Made by a program: the position numbers and the translations under genes. Under the pieces are notes generated by a model that was given only the letters and a program-made list of their open reading frames with translations, did not search any database and was not told the origin of the DNA. Of a stretch of 64,000 nt of DNA, positions 1 through 12,800 are shown one piece after another (the stretch's first letter is position 1; every line of letters starts with the position of its first letter). Source of the DNA: Thunnus maccoyii (taxonomy: Eukaryota > Chordata > Actinopteri > Scombriformes > Scombridae); contig NC_056540.1 of assembly GCF_910596095.1 (NCBI RefSeq), positions 11,773,001 to 11,837,000 of the forward strand, read 5' to 3'.

Positions 1-1103
1 TTGTCTGGCAATAGGTTTGTGTGGAAAGCTGCACTGATATCAAACAGGAGCAGTCTCACATCAGACATTTATGACACAAAGAAGAGCAGTGTATCTAGAA
101 ACTGCACAGACACAGATATCTCTTGAATTTTGGACAGGATTGGAAATTTGCAAATGGGTAATGCACAATGCCAGGACAACTGAAGCACCTAAATGCAAGC
201 CATCATTAATTTTATTATTTACTCTTCCTACTGTGACATGTCAAAATGTCTTCTGTTATTAAGGTTTATTGTGGGAGGGAAACAACATGTCCCTTGTGGC
301 TACAGACTTGCTGCCATTCCACACCTGCCCACTATAGCTGTAACCTCATGTTGTCTGACCCTGCTGGTTCTTGTCAGCAATTAGTCACAGTATTGAGTGC
401 AGCTTTCAGTCGCTATTTACTACACTTTTTTGTTTCCTTGGTACCTGCTATCAATCTTTTTTAGAGTTTTTTTCACACCAACTTTCTGTCACTAACATGT
501 GAACAACTGAGTGCAACACTATGAATGCCTTCCAGGAGAGACTGTCTGAAAATGTGTGGCCAGACAACCCATTCCCCTCCCCTCCTCTATGAGGGCCATT
601 TGGAACAACTATAAACACTTTTCATTTTTGATATGGTTGCACAACATGTCATACGAACCATTCTTATCTTGTATAACCCAGATCTAAGCTCTCATCAGCA
701 CATGCAATTAGTAATTGATTATTTCTACATCACTTTAAAGTATTTTTTCCACATTAGAGTCAATAGATGGGAAATCTTACAGATTACTTGATGGCACAAA
801 ACAGGTAGAGAGTGCTGTTCTTCTAGCAGGAATGGAGAGCTTTCAACATGGCCATTGGAAATAATGAAAGAAATGAGAGATCAATGGAAAAATCACTATT
901 AATGATCAATTCTCACTCTTCTTTTTGATCTTCAAAAGAAACAAAGGCAGAGTGACAACAGTGAGGAGGAAGAGGGTGAACATCATTCAGCAATGGGGTT
1001 TATGGATATACGTACAGTATTTCACTGGTACAAGATACAAGGATGGACAAATTGCATCTGCAATTTGAATAATGTGGCTTCCTGGAAGTGTCATGTTTCA
1101 AAA

Positions 1104-1114
1104 ACACACACACA

Positions 1115-1168
<54 letters not shown>
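1104..1168. repeat. (CA)n/(TA)n microsatellite
   Basis: An almost pure CA dinucleotide run with one G interruption passes directly into a short TATATA run. It is a likely length-polymorphic locus. Confidence 0.95.
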
Positions 1169-4100
1169 CAGAATATATAATAACAAACATAAAAACAAAC
1201 AAAAACCCAGCTAGAAACCTTAATAGAGTGTCTCTGTAGTCAAAAGTATTTACATTATTTTTTGAATCTATATTTTTTATCAGTCATCCTAACAATAAAA
1301 TACTTTGTTTACAGTGATTGTACTATAATCATCACAAATGATTCAACCAAGGCACACTGAAAATACTATACACAGCACTTATATTTTTCTAGCTTTCAGA
1401 GTGAGATTCAGGGATGGTACAGAAATAGCCGGGACATGAGGTCGGAGAACATTGTGTCACTATCAGAACTTACGACCTTGGTCAAGCAAAACAAAACCAG
1501 TCTAATGAGATTCTTAAAACACATTGAGGAAACCTATAAATCATCGGATACATCTCTGATAAGAGTCAAAAACAGCTCAAGAAGGGGAGGTTTGTTGCCA
1601 ATTTCATTACAGACTTATTTGTTCAAATAGAGTATATATCATTGCTGTTATTTAATGCAGCTCAATCATGGTGACATGTGAATGTTTAAAAATGTAACTT
1701 TATTTAAAAACCTCACATATGTTAAATCCTGCAAAAATATTCCTGCAGCAAAAACTTCATACAGGCATAAAGTCCTATAATTTGCATGTTTTTTCTTTTT
1801 TCTTTCCATATTGTATAGAATGAGATGCATCACTTTCTCCTGAATTCAAAGTGTCCTTGTGGCAATGAAAACATACTATTCATGTTGCCATTGGCACAAA
1901 ACAGTTTTTCAGGCCAATGTCATAGAGGACATGAGACTGAAAGGTTTTTTTTTTGCAATATCTTCATTCTATACCACAGTAAAAGTACCACCCTCCCTAC
2001 TGCTTGTAAGAAACCATCGGCAATACATCTAAAATATCTTCATGTTTTCCATGAAGAGTTGGAAATGGGCATTTTGATAAATGCATCATTTTTCACAAAT
2101 AGTAATTTGGCAAATATAATTGATTCTTGTTTTGTATCAAATCTATGATTAGATAAGCCTCGCAGACAAAACTGCTTCCATCTTCCTAAACCAATGTTTT
2201 AAAAGCATTAAACATCAAACGAGATTGGCATCAGTCGGCTGTCAAATCCATGCACGATGAGGGAAAGCAGAGACGCACTTAATATCTATATTCTTAACTA
2301 TGAGAACAAGGTTTCAACTTCAAAATATATTTTTTCCCTCTGGGTCTCCTTAAGTCTAAGCAGTATAAAGAAGGTCTAAGCAGGACACCAGTGAGCTGCA
2401 ATCTTGTGGTTGTTCACTTTTGCTGCTTGTCATCCCTTCTCTACATTTCCCTGCATGTAATGAACCCGAAAGTAGGTGAAAGAAAGTTGAAAGTAGTTTT
2501 TTAAAACTTTCTTTCTGAATTAACAGGCTATTTAGTGGTAGATAAAATGTCAGCAAATCCTAACTTTTTTAACAGACTGTCAGAAAATATACTGTTGTTT
2601 AGATCATTAAATTCTTAAAATGAGTCTCTAGTTAAGTGAGATTTGTAACATCAGTTAGTAGTGTAGTAGTGTGTGGTTACTTTATGAAGGAATGCATTCA
2701 CCACATTATGTGAATTTGTCTCCCCAGAGGAGCTGCAGAAGGAGATCATATGATTCTCCAAAGATCCTCCACAAGATCTGTGTCATCCAGCAGCCAGCGG
2801 AGAACATAACAAGCCTGGCAGGACAAATGCTATGGTCAAACTCATTTCAGAGAAGCGCCTGTCAAAGCTCATTTAGTTTCTTGCTCAAACAAACACATGT
2901 AAAGTAATCTAAGTTGAGCTGAGCATGAATTGGGCGACTACAAACTGATAATATGCATGATTGGACGTAGATTTTTTCTGACATGTGTTGACCTATTGAC
3001 AGAACTGTCCCACTGTGAGTGAGTCATAATCCGATTGACCATTTAATCAGAATAAATTGTACATCATAATGACAACTCGTGTGGGAAGGCACATACAAGG
3101 GTGTGTTACTTCTATATGTTATGACAGAAGAAAACATCCTCAACAGCCTCAGTGTTGCTCAGGACAAATGTTTTGTTATATTTGCAGGGTTGCATTTTAT
3201 TTTCATTCGCCTCTTTTGTGTGGGAAATGTTCATGAATATTTCATCAGGCTTAATTTGAGAGGAATCTCTGGGTGAACACAAAGCTTTCTCATAGCCAGT
3301 AGTGTTACATAGCTTATACAGCGCAGGAACATGTGAAAAGCCAAAGACTCGCTGTTTATTTACAAATGAAACAAAAGAAAGACACATAACTCCATACTGA
3401 CATTCATAGCCAGGGGGGATATGTAAATGAGACCGCACACCAATGGGAATTTCCTAAAACACATAAAAACACTGCAGGAATGTATCATGACATTAAACCC
3501 AACTCAGTTCATCTTGACTTTTCCGATTGTGTTCATCACATGTCTTAACCCTCTGAATACAATCTTTCCTATTGTCTTTCCCAGCATTAAATATAAACTA
3601 AACACTGACAGAGCATGCAATTAACATTAGCAAAGTCCCGAAGCATTTATTGAGATGTTCATCTTTTCTTGACAAAAAAATCATATGACATCTGAGGCAT
3701 GTGATACTATTAACTATGAACCAGACAGGACAGGCTACTGTTTCTTTTTGTGTTGGTTTATGTTTTCTCTCAGCATTTGTGCTCAGTTGTGACAACAACA
3801 GAGGCTTTTAGACCGGTTCAGTTTGAATGTGCAGCACAGTCAAATGTACATCTGCGACTCACAGATTATCATGCACAATAAATAACAATTTGTCAGGTCT
3901 GACATCTGTGAGAAATCAGACAAATAATCATTATATATACTCATTTCCAGGGCCTATTTTGTCATGCATATAGACACTGTGGCAACAGTGGCATTTTAGA
4001 TCACATTTTCATAATTTAATTACAGACCTCAGGCATACCAGCATCTATTCAATTAAAGATGTTCTTAGAAAAGTTGGTTAAGCGCTCTGTTATGCCCTCA

Positions 4101-4904
4101 TTTGCAGGCAGTACTTATCACTCACTGTTTTAAATTTCATGTCTATGGAGTATATTTGTGGATACAAAGCACAGGCTGTTCCCAGGTTAGTGTTCCTTGA
4201 TGTGATAGAGAATGATTTGCTGTGGTAAGTCAGTGATCAGTATTACTGTGTGTTTTTATAAGAGAAAGATGATTGGATGTTGAGGTTGTTAATTTGTCCA
4301 TTTTCTTTCTGTATGGAGTGTATGAGGAAAGAATGAATTGGTCATGCAGTTACAGCACACTGAATGTGATTCTAACAGGTTCAATCAATCATAATCATCA
4401 TGTTTTATCGCATCACCCATGAAGTGACACAAAAAAAACACAAGTCAATGAAAAACACACTCTGGTGTTATTCAGGTTATCTTGTTAACAAGCACCTTTG
4501 ATACCCAGTGACAGAGCACCAAAAAACTTGAAGCTTATCCTGCAGATAAAACAGTACACATCTTAAAACACATCAAGTTCTAAACTAGCCTCTTTACCTG
4601 AGCTGAGCAACAGCATGATAACTCTTGCACAAAGGAGGGAAAGATGTTCCCACTAGAAATTAGTGCACACTCGACAATGCCTGTCAAATAACTTAATGTC
4701 ACAGGCAATTATACTCTTCACTGTAATGAATGCTCATCAGTACTGATGGGAAAAATGCAGGAAGAGACTCCTCTTTTTCTGTTTAGCTGCCACTGTAATA
4801 CTAGAGTAAGCAGAGAATTTTTGACCTGAAGAGTCAGTGTCTGCAAAGCAATTATATATTTCAACAATTTTACACATTTATGCTTCATTGAATGAGTGGA
4901 TTAC

Positions 4905-5012
4905 TAAAGCAGGCAGCTGCCCAGGGCCTGAATCGACCAGGAGCCTTGAAGGTCCCTTTGTGCTGGCTCAAAATATGTAAATGACATTGTGGTAATTTGA
5001 ATTCATGCATAT
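4905..5012. repeat. Interspersed repeat fragment, related to 15955-16045
   Basis: The segment holds GCAGCTGCCCAGGGCC followed about 70 bases later by TGTGGTAATTTGA. The segment near 15955-16045 has AACTGCTCTAGGGCCCC followed by TTGTGGTAATTTGA at similar spacing. The shared order suggests two degraded copies of one dispersed element. The class cannot be assigned by eye. Confidence 0.35.
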
Positions 5013-6659
5013 GTATTTGGGAATATGCACTATTTAAACTCAGTGGAAGTGATACAATACAAGTTAAGGGGCAGTCTCAAACCAAGAGTGCCACTATTAC
5101 ACAACATCTGCTTCATTCAAAAGAGACAATGATTTCTTTCAATTATTAGTCAGGAGATCTATAACTATACCAAGTTAATGTTCTTCCATTATCTTAAAAA
5201 AGAGAGGGGGGAAAAAAAATCACACTTTTTATTTAAAATGTAAGACTCCTGAAACTAGAGGACAGAGGACCACCGATACGTGATGTGTCTTACACACCAT
5301 TAAGTGCATTAGTGGCAGTGAATGGACTCTGAAAGCTGGCCTAGAAACCTAGCTAGACTGAACTGGCCTTTTAAACAAGACTGCCTCAAAGTGGTCTCAA
5401 AAATTGTTTGAAATAACCTTCTATTTGAACAAAATAAACCGATTCCTCCAAAAGAAGCAGGTTTAACTTCAGAGTAATGCTCTTTGTCACATAGATGGCA
5501 CATGGATTACTTAAGGAGATGAGCTGTTATTGACTGGAGTGATCCATGCAGTCATTTTGATTTTATTCCAGGGCTATTTTTACATGCACATAAAAAAACA
5601 GCAGCGGACATCAATTCACTGCTTGAAAATGCTTTGTTATCACAAAGAATAACACCAATATTCCCCCTCCATGTGCTGAGCGCTTTAAGGGTTTTGTGTT
5701 TGTGACTGTATTTTTTTTGTTGTTTTTTTTGCTTCTGTTGTTGCATCTGTTTTTACTCCTCTTGTTCGACCATGTGGCTTTATGTCATCTGTTCCAGCTT
5801 TTATGAGCAGCCTTGGGCCGGTGCTGTGTGTACATTATCTCATTAATGAAGACTTACATATTGTAGGTGGTTGCAATTAGGCAACCCAGGACCCCATTCC
5901 CGGAAAGTAACTAATCAATTTTTTAAAAGATGTCTTTCAGAAAGCCACTTATAAAGCCAGGATGAGGTATTCTTGATTACTTTGGATTTGATTTACACCC
6001 TGATTGGGTCTTTTTTTTGAGTAGTTGAGCTGTGATTTATTCATCCTTATTCCTCACTTGATCCAGATAAGAGTTTTATTGAGCGCTCATGCTCTTTTTC
6101 AGCAGTGTCCTGCTTCACATTCACACAGGTGCACACCTTCACACCCTGGAGCTGACCGGGGTAAGCACCGTCCTCCGCTGTCAGCCACTGAACAGATGGG
6201 AGGTACGACCCTACTAACCTCGTCTTGCACCAGTACTTGCAGTGACAGTTGTTGAAGAAAGGGAAAGATGTACTGCTCAGGTTTCAGTTCTGTAGCAGCC
6301 ACCAGCCCAGTTCTTCTTTTAGTGGCAACAGTACTGTCTTAAAAATAGCAGCTGCAGGCCTCACAAAACCAAACAATGTCATTTATGGTTGTTAATTTCT
6401 CAAACAAGCTCATCAGCTTGCTTTGTATTCGCGCTGCAGCTTTTGGTAACAGATATATGAGCGTATCCTAAGAAATAGCTAATCACATGGACAAGCATGG
6501 ACGGATCTTGAGCACTATGTTTCTCTGAAGAAGAACAAACGATATAATAGAGAAAACATGAGACATATATAGTACATGGGGGCAAAATGGGGTCAGAAGA
6601 AACCTTTAAAACTAATTATTAAAAGCAGATAGAAAGACTTTTCTGCTGTGTAGAAATTG

Positions 6660-6770
6660 TTTCAGAACTTGATGCTTGATTGTCTTGTCTCACTTGTAAG
6701 TCACTTTGGATAAAAGTGTCTGCCAAATGACAAAACATAAAATGTAAATGTAAAATGTAACTCATTATGA
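6660..6770 (+). repeat. SINE/LINE-type 3' tail with (ATGTAA)n end
   Basis: The core TTGTAAGTCACTTTGGATAA followed by AAGTGTCTGCCAAATGAC is the widespread 3' tail of fish retroposons. It ends in an imperfect AAATGTAAATGTAAA run, as these tails do. The 5' part of the element is not recognisable, so this is a truncated copy. Family assignment rests on memory of the tail sequence only. Confidence 0.7.
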
Positions 6771-7254
6771 GCTACATCTTGACTTACGCAGCCTGCTGCA
6801 ATTATGCCACATTTTCCAGACAACTGACTGTGAGGATGAAGGCTTTTAATACGTGTGAATCAGACAGTCTCAACCTAATGAGCACCAGAGAAAGTTTAAG
6901 CTGCTGTCAGTAGAATTTAACATTTCATGACTTTGACTTTGGCAACCCTCTGAGCCCCTTCATGGTGGAGTTTGGAATTATTATTCCTTCAAGATCTTTA
7001 CTCTCTTTCACTGATAAATCAGCATGAAACCTTCCGAGACACGACTGGGTGAACACACCACCTGCTGAGCTCTCAGTGGTTCTGACTTTCAGACAGAAAA
7101 GACGTGGACAAATATTCAAATTCCTCCTCAATTTGTCCATCAAAATCAGTTTATGATTTTACCGCAGCGTCACCTACACCTTCAATCAAGGTACCAGCTT
7201 CAAACAACAGTTGACATTTTTTGCTGTACAGTGCTGCTTTGAACTAAATACTGA

Positions 7255-7545
7255 CATCAGCATGCTGACATGCTCACAATGTTAACATGCTGATGTTAAG
7301 ATTAGAGGGTATAATCTTCACCATGTTCACCATCTTAGCTTGGTGTGTTAGCATGCTTACATTTGCTAATTAGCACTAAACACAACATACAGCAGAGGCT
7401 GATGGAAGTTTGGCAGGTATTTAGTCATAAATGTGACTAAAGTTGTTATGTGACAGTGTTATTACAGTTCATCCTGAGGGCCCATCTAATAGTTGTTGAG
7501 ATATTTCATTGTTGAGGTGGTGGAGACCAACACTGCCACCTCTAA
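7255..7545. repeat. Percomorph interspersed repeat, copy 1
   Basis: It shares the block TTGGTGTGTTAGCATGC, then TTGCTAATTAGCACTAAAC, then GAGGCTGATG, then a TTCATCCTGAGGG/AGTTGTTGAGATATTTCA tail with the longer copy at 35605-36175. Because order and spacing are kept, these are two copies of one transposed sequence. No transposase or RT frame is visible, so I leave the class open. Confidence 0.65.
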
Positions 7546-8962
7546 AAATAAGTATTAATAAGTATAATAGATTGTCCCTTTGAAAGCTGGTGACTTTACT
7601 CCTCTCTTGTCCTTGATCACACCGTATCTAAAGCCAGACCAGCCGGACTCGCTGATTCAGTCATGCAGACATTTTGTCTCTCAACAGGCCTTTGACTTGT
7701 AGATAAAATCATCACAGACACACTTGATGACACCAATTGGACTCTTGTTTCTATCTCTGGGAAAGAGGAATTTATACTTGCATATCTAAAGAGAAGATCA
7801 AGATGATAAAATATAAATTAATAATGCGGAAATCATTCAGGGTGGATTTTTCTTTTGCTGCCAGTGGCTGACAGAGCTGAGTTTAAAGAGGCCATTGAAG
7901 CAGGTCTACAAGAACCAGGGACTGGTGAGCATGGCTGAAACTCAAAAAGTGTACTTTATTTGAAGGCCTCTTAAAATAATTGTATTATGATGCACTTTGA
8001 AGAGATGTAAGAACAGAAGAGAAGCATCACAGGAAATGAACAAATGGTACCTGAGGCCAGCATGAGGGAAGCTCACATATATTCCTGCTGACTTGTGGTC
8101 AGATCCCAGCAGAGCCATCTCTGCTGGATCAGCTACTCTCCTTTAAAGCTGATTCCCAGTGATGTCAGAACAAAGCTGCAGAGAAAATCACATCTTTGGT
8201 GTAAGGGTTACACGGAAGCCTTTGAGGCATATTCACCATTAAAAAATCTTAATTGCTGGTGATAGTCTGGATCAGTTCACTTTTTTAAAACTGACACTCA
8301 TTGTAATTTTGAGAAAACATAAAGGAGGGTGTTTAAAAGCCCTGGAGAAATCTATGTTTAATTGAAATGTGAAAAAGGGGAACACAAATCCCTTTTTGTG
8401 TAAAAGTAATTTTACCATGTGGCTCAATGTTAGGGTATTTTGTTGTCTTCCCAGTGCCTCAAAACCTTCAAAGTAAGACTGAATAGGTAATTATCTTTGG
8501 TCTGATTGATTCTTCCAGTTAGATTAAACTTTGAACAAGAAAGTATATAGCATGACAGTAACATACAGTCAGTATATAATGAAGAAGAATGTAAACTTAA
8601 GGGGGTAATTTAAACTGCACTACATCACAGTGCATCACTGAAATACTTTGTTTACTCTCCTCCTCCTTGATTTCAAGTTGTGACCAAGTGGTAAAACGGA
8701 CCAATATTTCTGTTCTTTAGGCTCAGTGGAACTTATTTTCATTTGCTTGTCCTATTACATAAAACAGCAAATGATCTTGGAAGGGAGGGAACTAGTGTCC
8801 GCTGAGGCGCAGATGGTTTTGGTAAAGCGCACATCGGACGCGCATGGTAAATAGTCACATCATAGTTTGCTTCCAGAGATAAACATGTTCCAGAGACAAC
8901 TTTGTACTCGTTCTTGATTAGATTCTGCCCCGTCCTGTTTTCAATCATATAGCCTACTTTTG

Positions 8963-8970
8963 TTATTTAA
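8963..8970 (+). promoter_or_regulatory. Candidate TATA-like box of mchr2
   Basis: TTATTTAA lies about 160 bases upstream of the receptor ATG, at the start of a locally GC-richer stretch (about 8985-9110) that would be the 5' UTR. Position and composition fit a core promoter, but the transcription start is not visible in sequence alone. Confidence 0.3.
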
Positions 8971-9111
8971 ACAAAATCCACACCGGGACCAACTCAAGGA
9001 GAGGATACGCGCTCTTGGAGAGTGCTCGAGTTTGCTGCCCAAGTTTGGAAACCAGACGCCGGCTGGAGAGCGCCCGGTGCGCGCTTTGACTACAACCACA
9101 CCGAGGTACTT

Positions 9112-9126
9112 ATGAAGAGGATCTGA
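9112..9126 (+). promoter_or_regulatory. Upstream ORF (4 codons) in the mchr2 leader
   Basis: An ATG at 9112 opens the frame Met-Lys-Arg-Ile-stop. The TGA at 9124-9126 leaves two bases before the receptor ATG at 9129, so initiation at the upstream ATG would end almost on top of the main start. A uORF this close can lower or condition translation of the main frame. Whether the leader includes it depends on the unmapped transcription start, although any start upstream of 9112 would. Confidence 0.6.
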
Positions 9127-9128
9127 AG

Positions 9129-9532
9129 ATGAATGAAACGGGCGTATTTTGCAAAAACAACCAAACAGGCAACTTGACCAACTCTTCATGTCAATACGGA
9201 ACTCCTTCACCTTTCAGCCACATCGATATCACCACTTTCATGCACATCTTTCCATCCATTTATGGCATTCTGTGTTCAGTCGGAGTTATCGCCAATGGAC
9301 TGGTCATCTACGCGGTGGTAGCATGCAAGAAGAAGATGGTTTCAGACATCTACGTGTTGAATTTGGCAATAGCAGACATGCTCTTCTTGCTTGTGATGCC
9401 CTTCAACATTCACCAGCTGGTGAGAGACAGGCAGTGGGTCTTCGGAAACTTTATGTGTAAAGCGGTTGTGGTGGTGGATGTCAGCAACCAGTTTACCACA
9501 GTGGGGATTGTTACTGTGTTGTGTATTGATCG
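9129..9532 (+). CDS. mchr2: mchr2 coding exon 1
   Basis: Encodes residues 1-134 plus two bases of the Arg135 codon: the glycosylated N-tail, TM1, TM2 and TM3 to the D of DRY. The donor is CG|GTAAGT. The ATG is chosen because it is the first in frame and gives an N-tail of normal length. Reading past the donor meets TAA at once, which confirms the boundary. Confidence 0.93.
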
Positions 9533-9807
9533 GTAAGTGTTGAATCCATATCACAGATTTCATGCCAGTCTTTTTCAATATTTTGTTATTGTTATTTTTT
9601 TTTACAGAATGTTTGACTAGTTTGGTCAGGGGTTTCATATGCTTTCTGTAGTAAAACATCTAAAGGCAAAAATCTTATCAAATGAGGGTCTGTGGTCTAA
9701 TTTGTGTCAGTTTAGGGGTCCTTGACGTGAAAAAGTTTGAGTTTGTGCTTTAATAGCAGCACAGCAGTGCCTTCACTATGACAAACAATTACATTCATCT
9801 GAATTTC

Positions 9808-9857
<50 letters not shown>

Positions 9858-12800
9858 CCATATCCTCTCTGATAACTACGGTAAAAGTATTTTAATTTCC
9901 CTGTTACTCAGTGTCTTTAAAGGTGCCATAATCGAAAAAGAGGTAAACCCTAAACAGTCTAATCAATCTAAAAATATACTAATGGTGAGTGAGGTAATCA
10001 TGTGCGCAACGGACCATGAAAACACAATGTTCCCTGCATAAATGATGTATGTGACATGTTTATGATCAGAATACATTCAGGACATTTAAATGACTCTTTA
10101 TGTCAAGTGTTCAACTGGTAATCACCTCCATTTGAAGGTAATTACCAGTGTAGGAGTTGTTCTCAGAGCTATAATGTCACATATCTTTAGAATAATGTAC
10201 ATAATGCATTTGTGTGTAGGACCAGCTAATTGTGTTCTGATGGGCACTATCTGTACTGAAGAATGACCTTTACTGACTCCCCTGCATATACGTGCATAAG
10301 TGTTTATTTTTATCATTAGTATTTAACCAATACTTTTTTGTAGCATCTAGCCTTGATATAACCACAAATCAGCTCTATCCTCTCAAATTACTTTTATTTC
10401 AAAAGATCAAACAGTTCTTTGAAAAACCAAACTCCTCTGAAAACAAGTATTATAGGCTGTAATGGGTTTAAAACTAATAATAACCTAAACAAACACACAA
10501 AAAGCTATCTTTTGTGTCAAAAAAATACAAGAACCAAAAATCAATCTTAGTGTTTAACACCTTCACACACTTCACACGGCAGATTAAATGTGTTACTTGT
10601 CAGCCTCGTTCAATAGAGCTATTGTGATGAGAGTTTCCCATTTGACAGCTCCAATGATACACCTCAGCCCTCGGCCCTCTTTAATCCAAAACACATATCT
10701 TTGTGGGTGCTTATCTGAGCTCAGGAGCACTGTAGAGTCTAATCACAGTCAATATGTTAACTTAGATTATCAGTGTTACAAAGTTCCATCTCTTAAAAAA
10801 AAACATTCATATCCACGCTCCTGTTGACAACTCAAACCAAATCCCCACATGTTTACCTCTAATCAGCTATTAGACACATCCTAAACTGTCATGGCTTTTC
10901 TGCACTCCCTTGGTGGAGCCAATAAAGACAGGGTTGTTTTAATCCATGCAGGATTAGTCTGCGAGTGCTGTATCATTTCATTTCATGGCAGTTTTATGCA
11001 GTGATGGAAGAAGTACTCAGATCCTTTATGTCAGTAAAAATACCAATACAGCAATGTAAAAATACTCCATGACAAGTAAAAGTCCTGCACGGAAAATCCT
11101 ACTTAAGTAAAAGTACATTAGTATTATCAGCATGATGTAGTTAAAGTATTGCAGTAAAAGTAGTAGTCACGGGTCTCTGTGACTGATATATTATTATATA
11201 TGACATCATTACATTATTGATACTGAGTGTGTACGCAGCATGTTACTGAAGGGTCGTGAGATGATTAGCGGGAGAGGAAAGAAGAAAAAACAAAGTCCTG
11301 ATCAACAAATCTGTTTTCAGTTCTTGGACTTTTTCTCTAATCTTTGAATTTTGCTGAAATACTGGATCATTTGAATTTTATTGAAATGAGACCATGTGAG
11401 AAGTTTAGAGAGAAAAATCACTATTTGGTGGAGCTGTTAACAACTCATAGACATCTGACATGTGACCCCGACTACACACTGCTTTTTGTAAGACGTCAAA
11501 AGCCAAAAAGGTTGGAAACCACTGGTTTCATCTTTAACAATATGTTGTATTTTAAAAGCTTGTTATATTATTCATTGTGTCAGATCTTCATCTGAAAAGT
11601 AACTAAATCTGTCAAATAAATGTAGTGGAGTGGAAAGTACAATATTTCCCTCTGAAATGTAGTAAAGTGGAAGTATAAAGCAACATCAAATGGAAATACT
11701 CAAATTAAGTACAAGTACCTCAAAACCGTACTGAAGTACAGCAGTACAGTAAATGTGCTTTGTTACTTTCCACCACTGGTTTTATGGATGTCAGCCCAAT
11801 CCTGTTTCCAAATCAAATCACAGCAGAGTCAAATAAAAATATTTGCTGAAGAGCAATCTTACACATTAAATGTGCTAATATAGGGTCTATATAGAGTTCA
11901 TATAGGGTCAAAGCAAGTAAAGGTGTTCACAAGAAATATTTAAAGACTAGAAACAAAATACTTTTAGTGTGAATTCTATCCAAAGAAATCTTTTCTGACC
12001 TGAATCCATTTACTCCAATGCTGTTTTTTCTTCACCACTGCACTGCAGAAAGATCAATAATCTTGACATACAGGGTTTGTACAGTTTGTGTTTTTTTTAT
12101 TGCCACAGATTCTTCCTCAAACTAAAAGCATGTAGCCACACATGCAGCTACACTGCATAAAATATTTAGTGTACTGTAAGGCTCGCTGCAGTTTTGACAG
12201 TCTGACATTTTTGATCATATCAAAATCTAACTTCGCTGACATGAGGCAACATCTCAGTAAACCAGGGACTGGATGTAGATATGCACTTATTGATTCAACC
12301 ATCAGACTAATAGTATATGTATTTAACTTTAACACTATACTATTGATTTATGATTTAAACAGGAAGTCCTGGAAAAAAGTTGCAAGAATATCAACATCTT
12401 AATAGTTTACATGCCTGTTTAATCTCACTAGACAGATTGAGCACACACAGAATAATATGTCGACTGAAACTGGAAATATGTCATTGCTTCCACTTCAGTG
12501 TCACTTGGTGTAAGTAATGACAAAGTGGTCATTCATTTCCTGCAAATGGCTTGAGAAGTGAGGTCAATTTCGACTAAACTGGCTGAGCAGCTCCTCAAAT
12601 TGAAACACCATCAAATACAAAATCTAAATGGAAATGTGTTTCATATTCTACTGCTAAGTCACCCTGTCCAAATTATACTAATTTGTCATCGCCTTCATCA
12701 CTCTACTGAACACATAATATATTGAGAGTGTATCTCTGACATGGTACTTGGTTTCATCATTCCTCCTTGCCTGATTTGATTCTCTGAGCTTGTCAAGGAT

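Larger units (their letters stand above)
1..8900. other. Non-coding left flank, no gene seen
   Basis: No open frame here resembles a protein family and none has a convincing set of splice sites. The frames present are short, AT-rich and unsupported by periodicity that I can see. Recognisable content is limited to a CA/TA microsatellite near 1104-1168, a repeat fragment near 4905-5010, a SINE-type 3' tail near 6660-6770 and a percomorph repeat near 7255-7545. The last few hundred bases lead into the mchr2 promoter. Confidence 0.6.

Noticed and set aside
2728..2815. Possible terminal exon after CTCCCCAG, reading through a Ser/Arg-rich stretch to TAA
   Set aside because: The acceptor-like site is good, but no upstream exon or family match supports it, so it could not be claimed as a gene.
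9149..9659. Open frames overlapping mchr2 exon 1 in other frames and on the minus strand
   Set aside because: They are shadows of the receptor exon. Only the frame from 9129 has GPCR motifs and a matching splice donor.
9778..10041. Open frame with a long asparagine run
   Set aside because: It is translation of the (AAC)n microsatellite in the mchr2 intron and has no other protein features.
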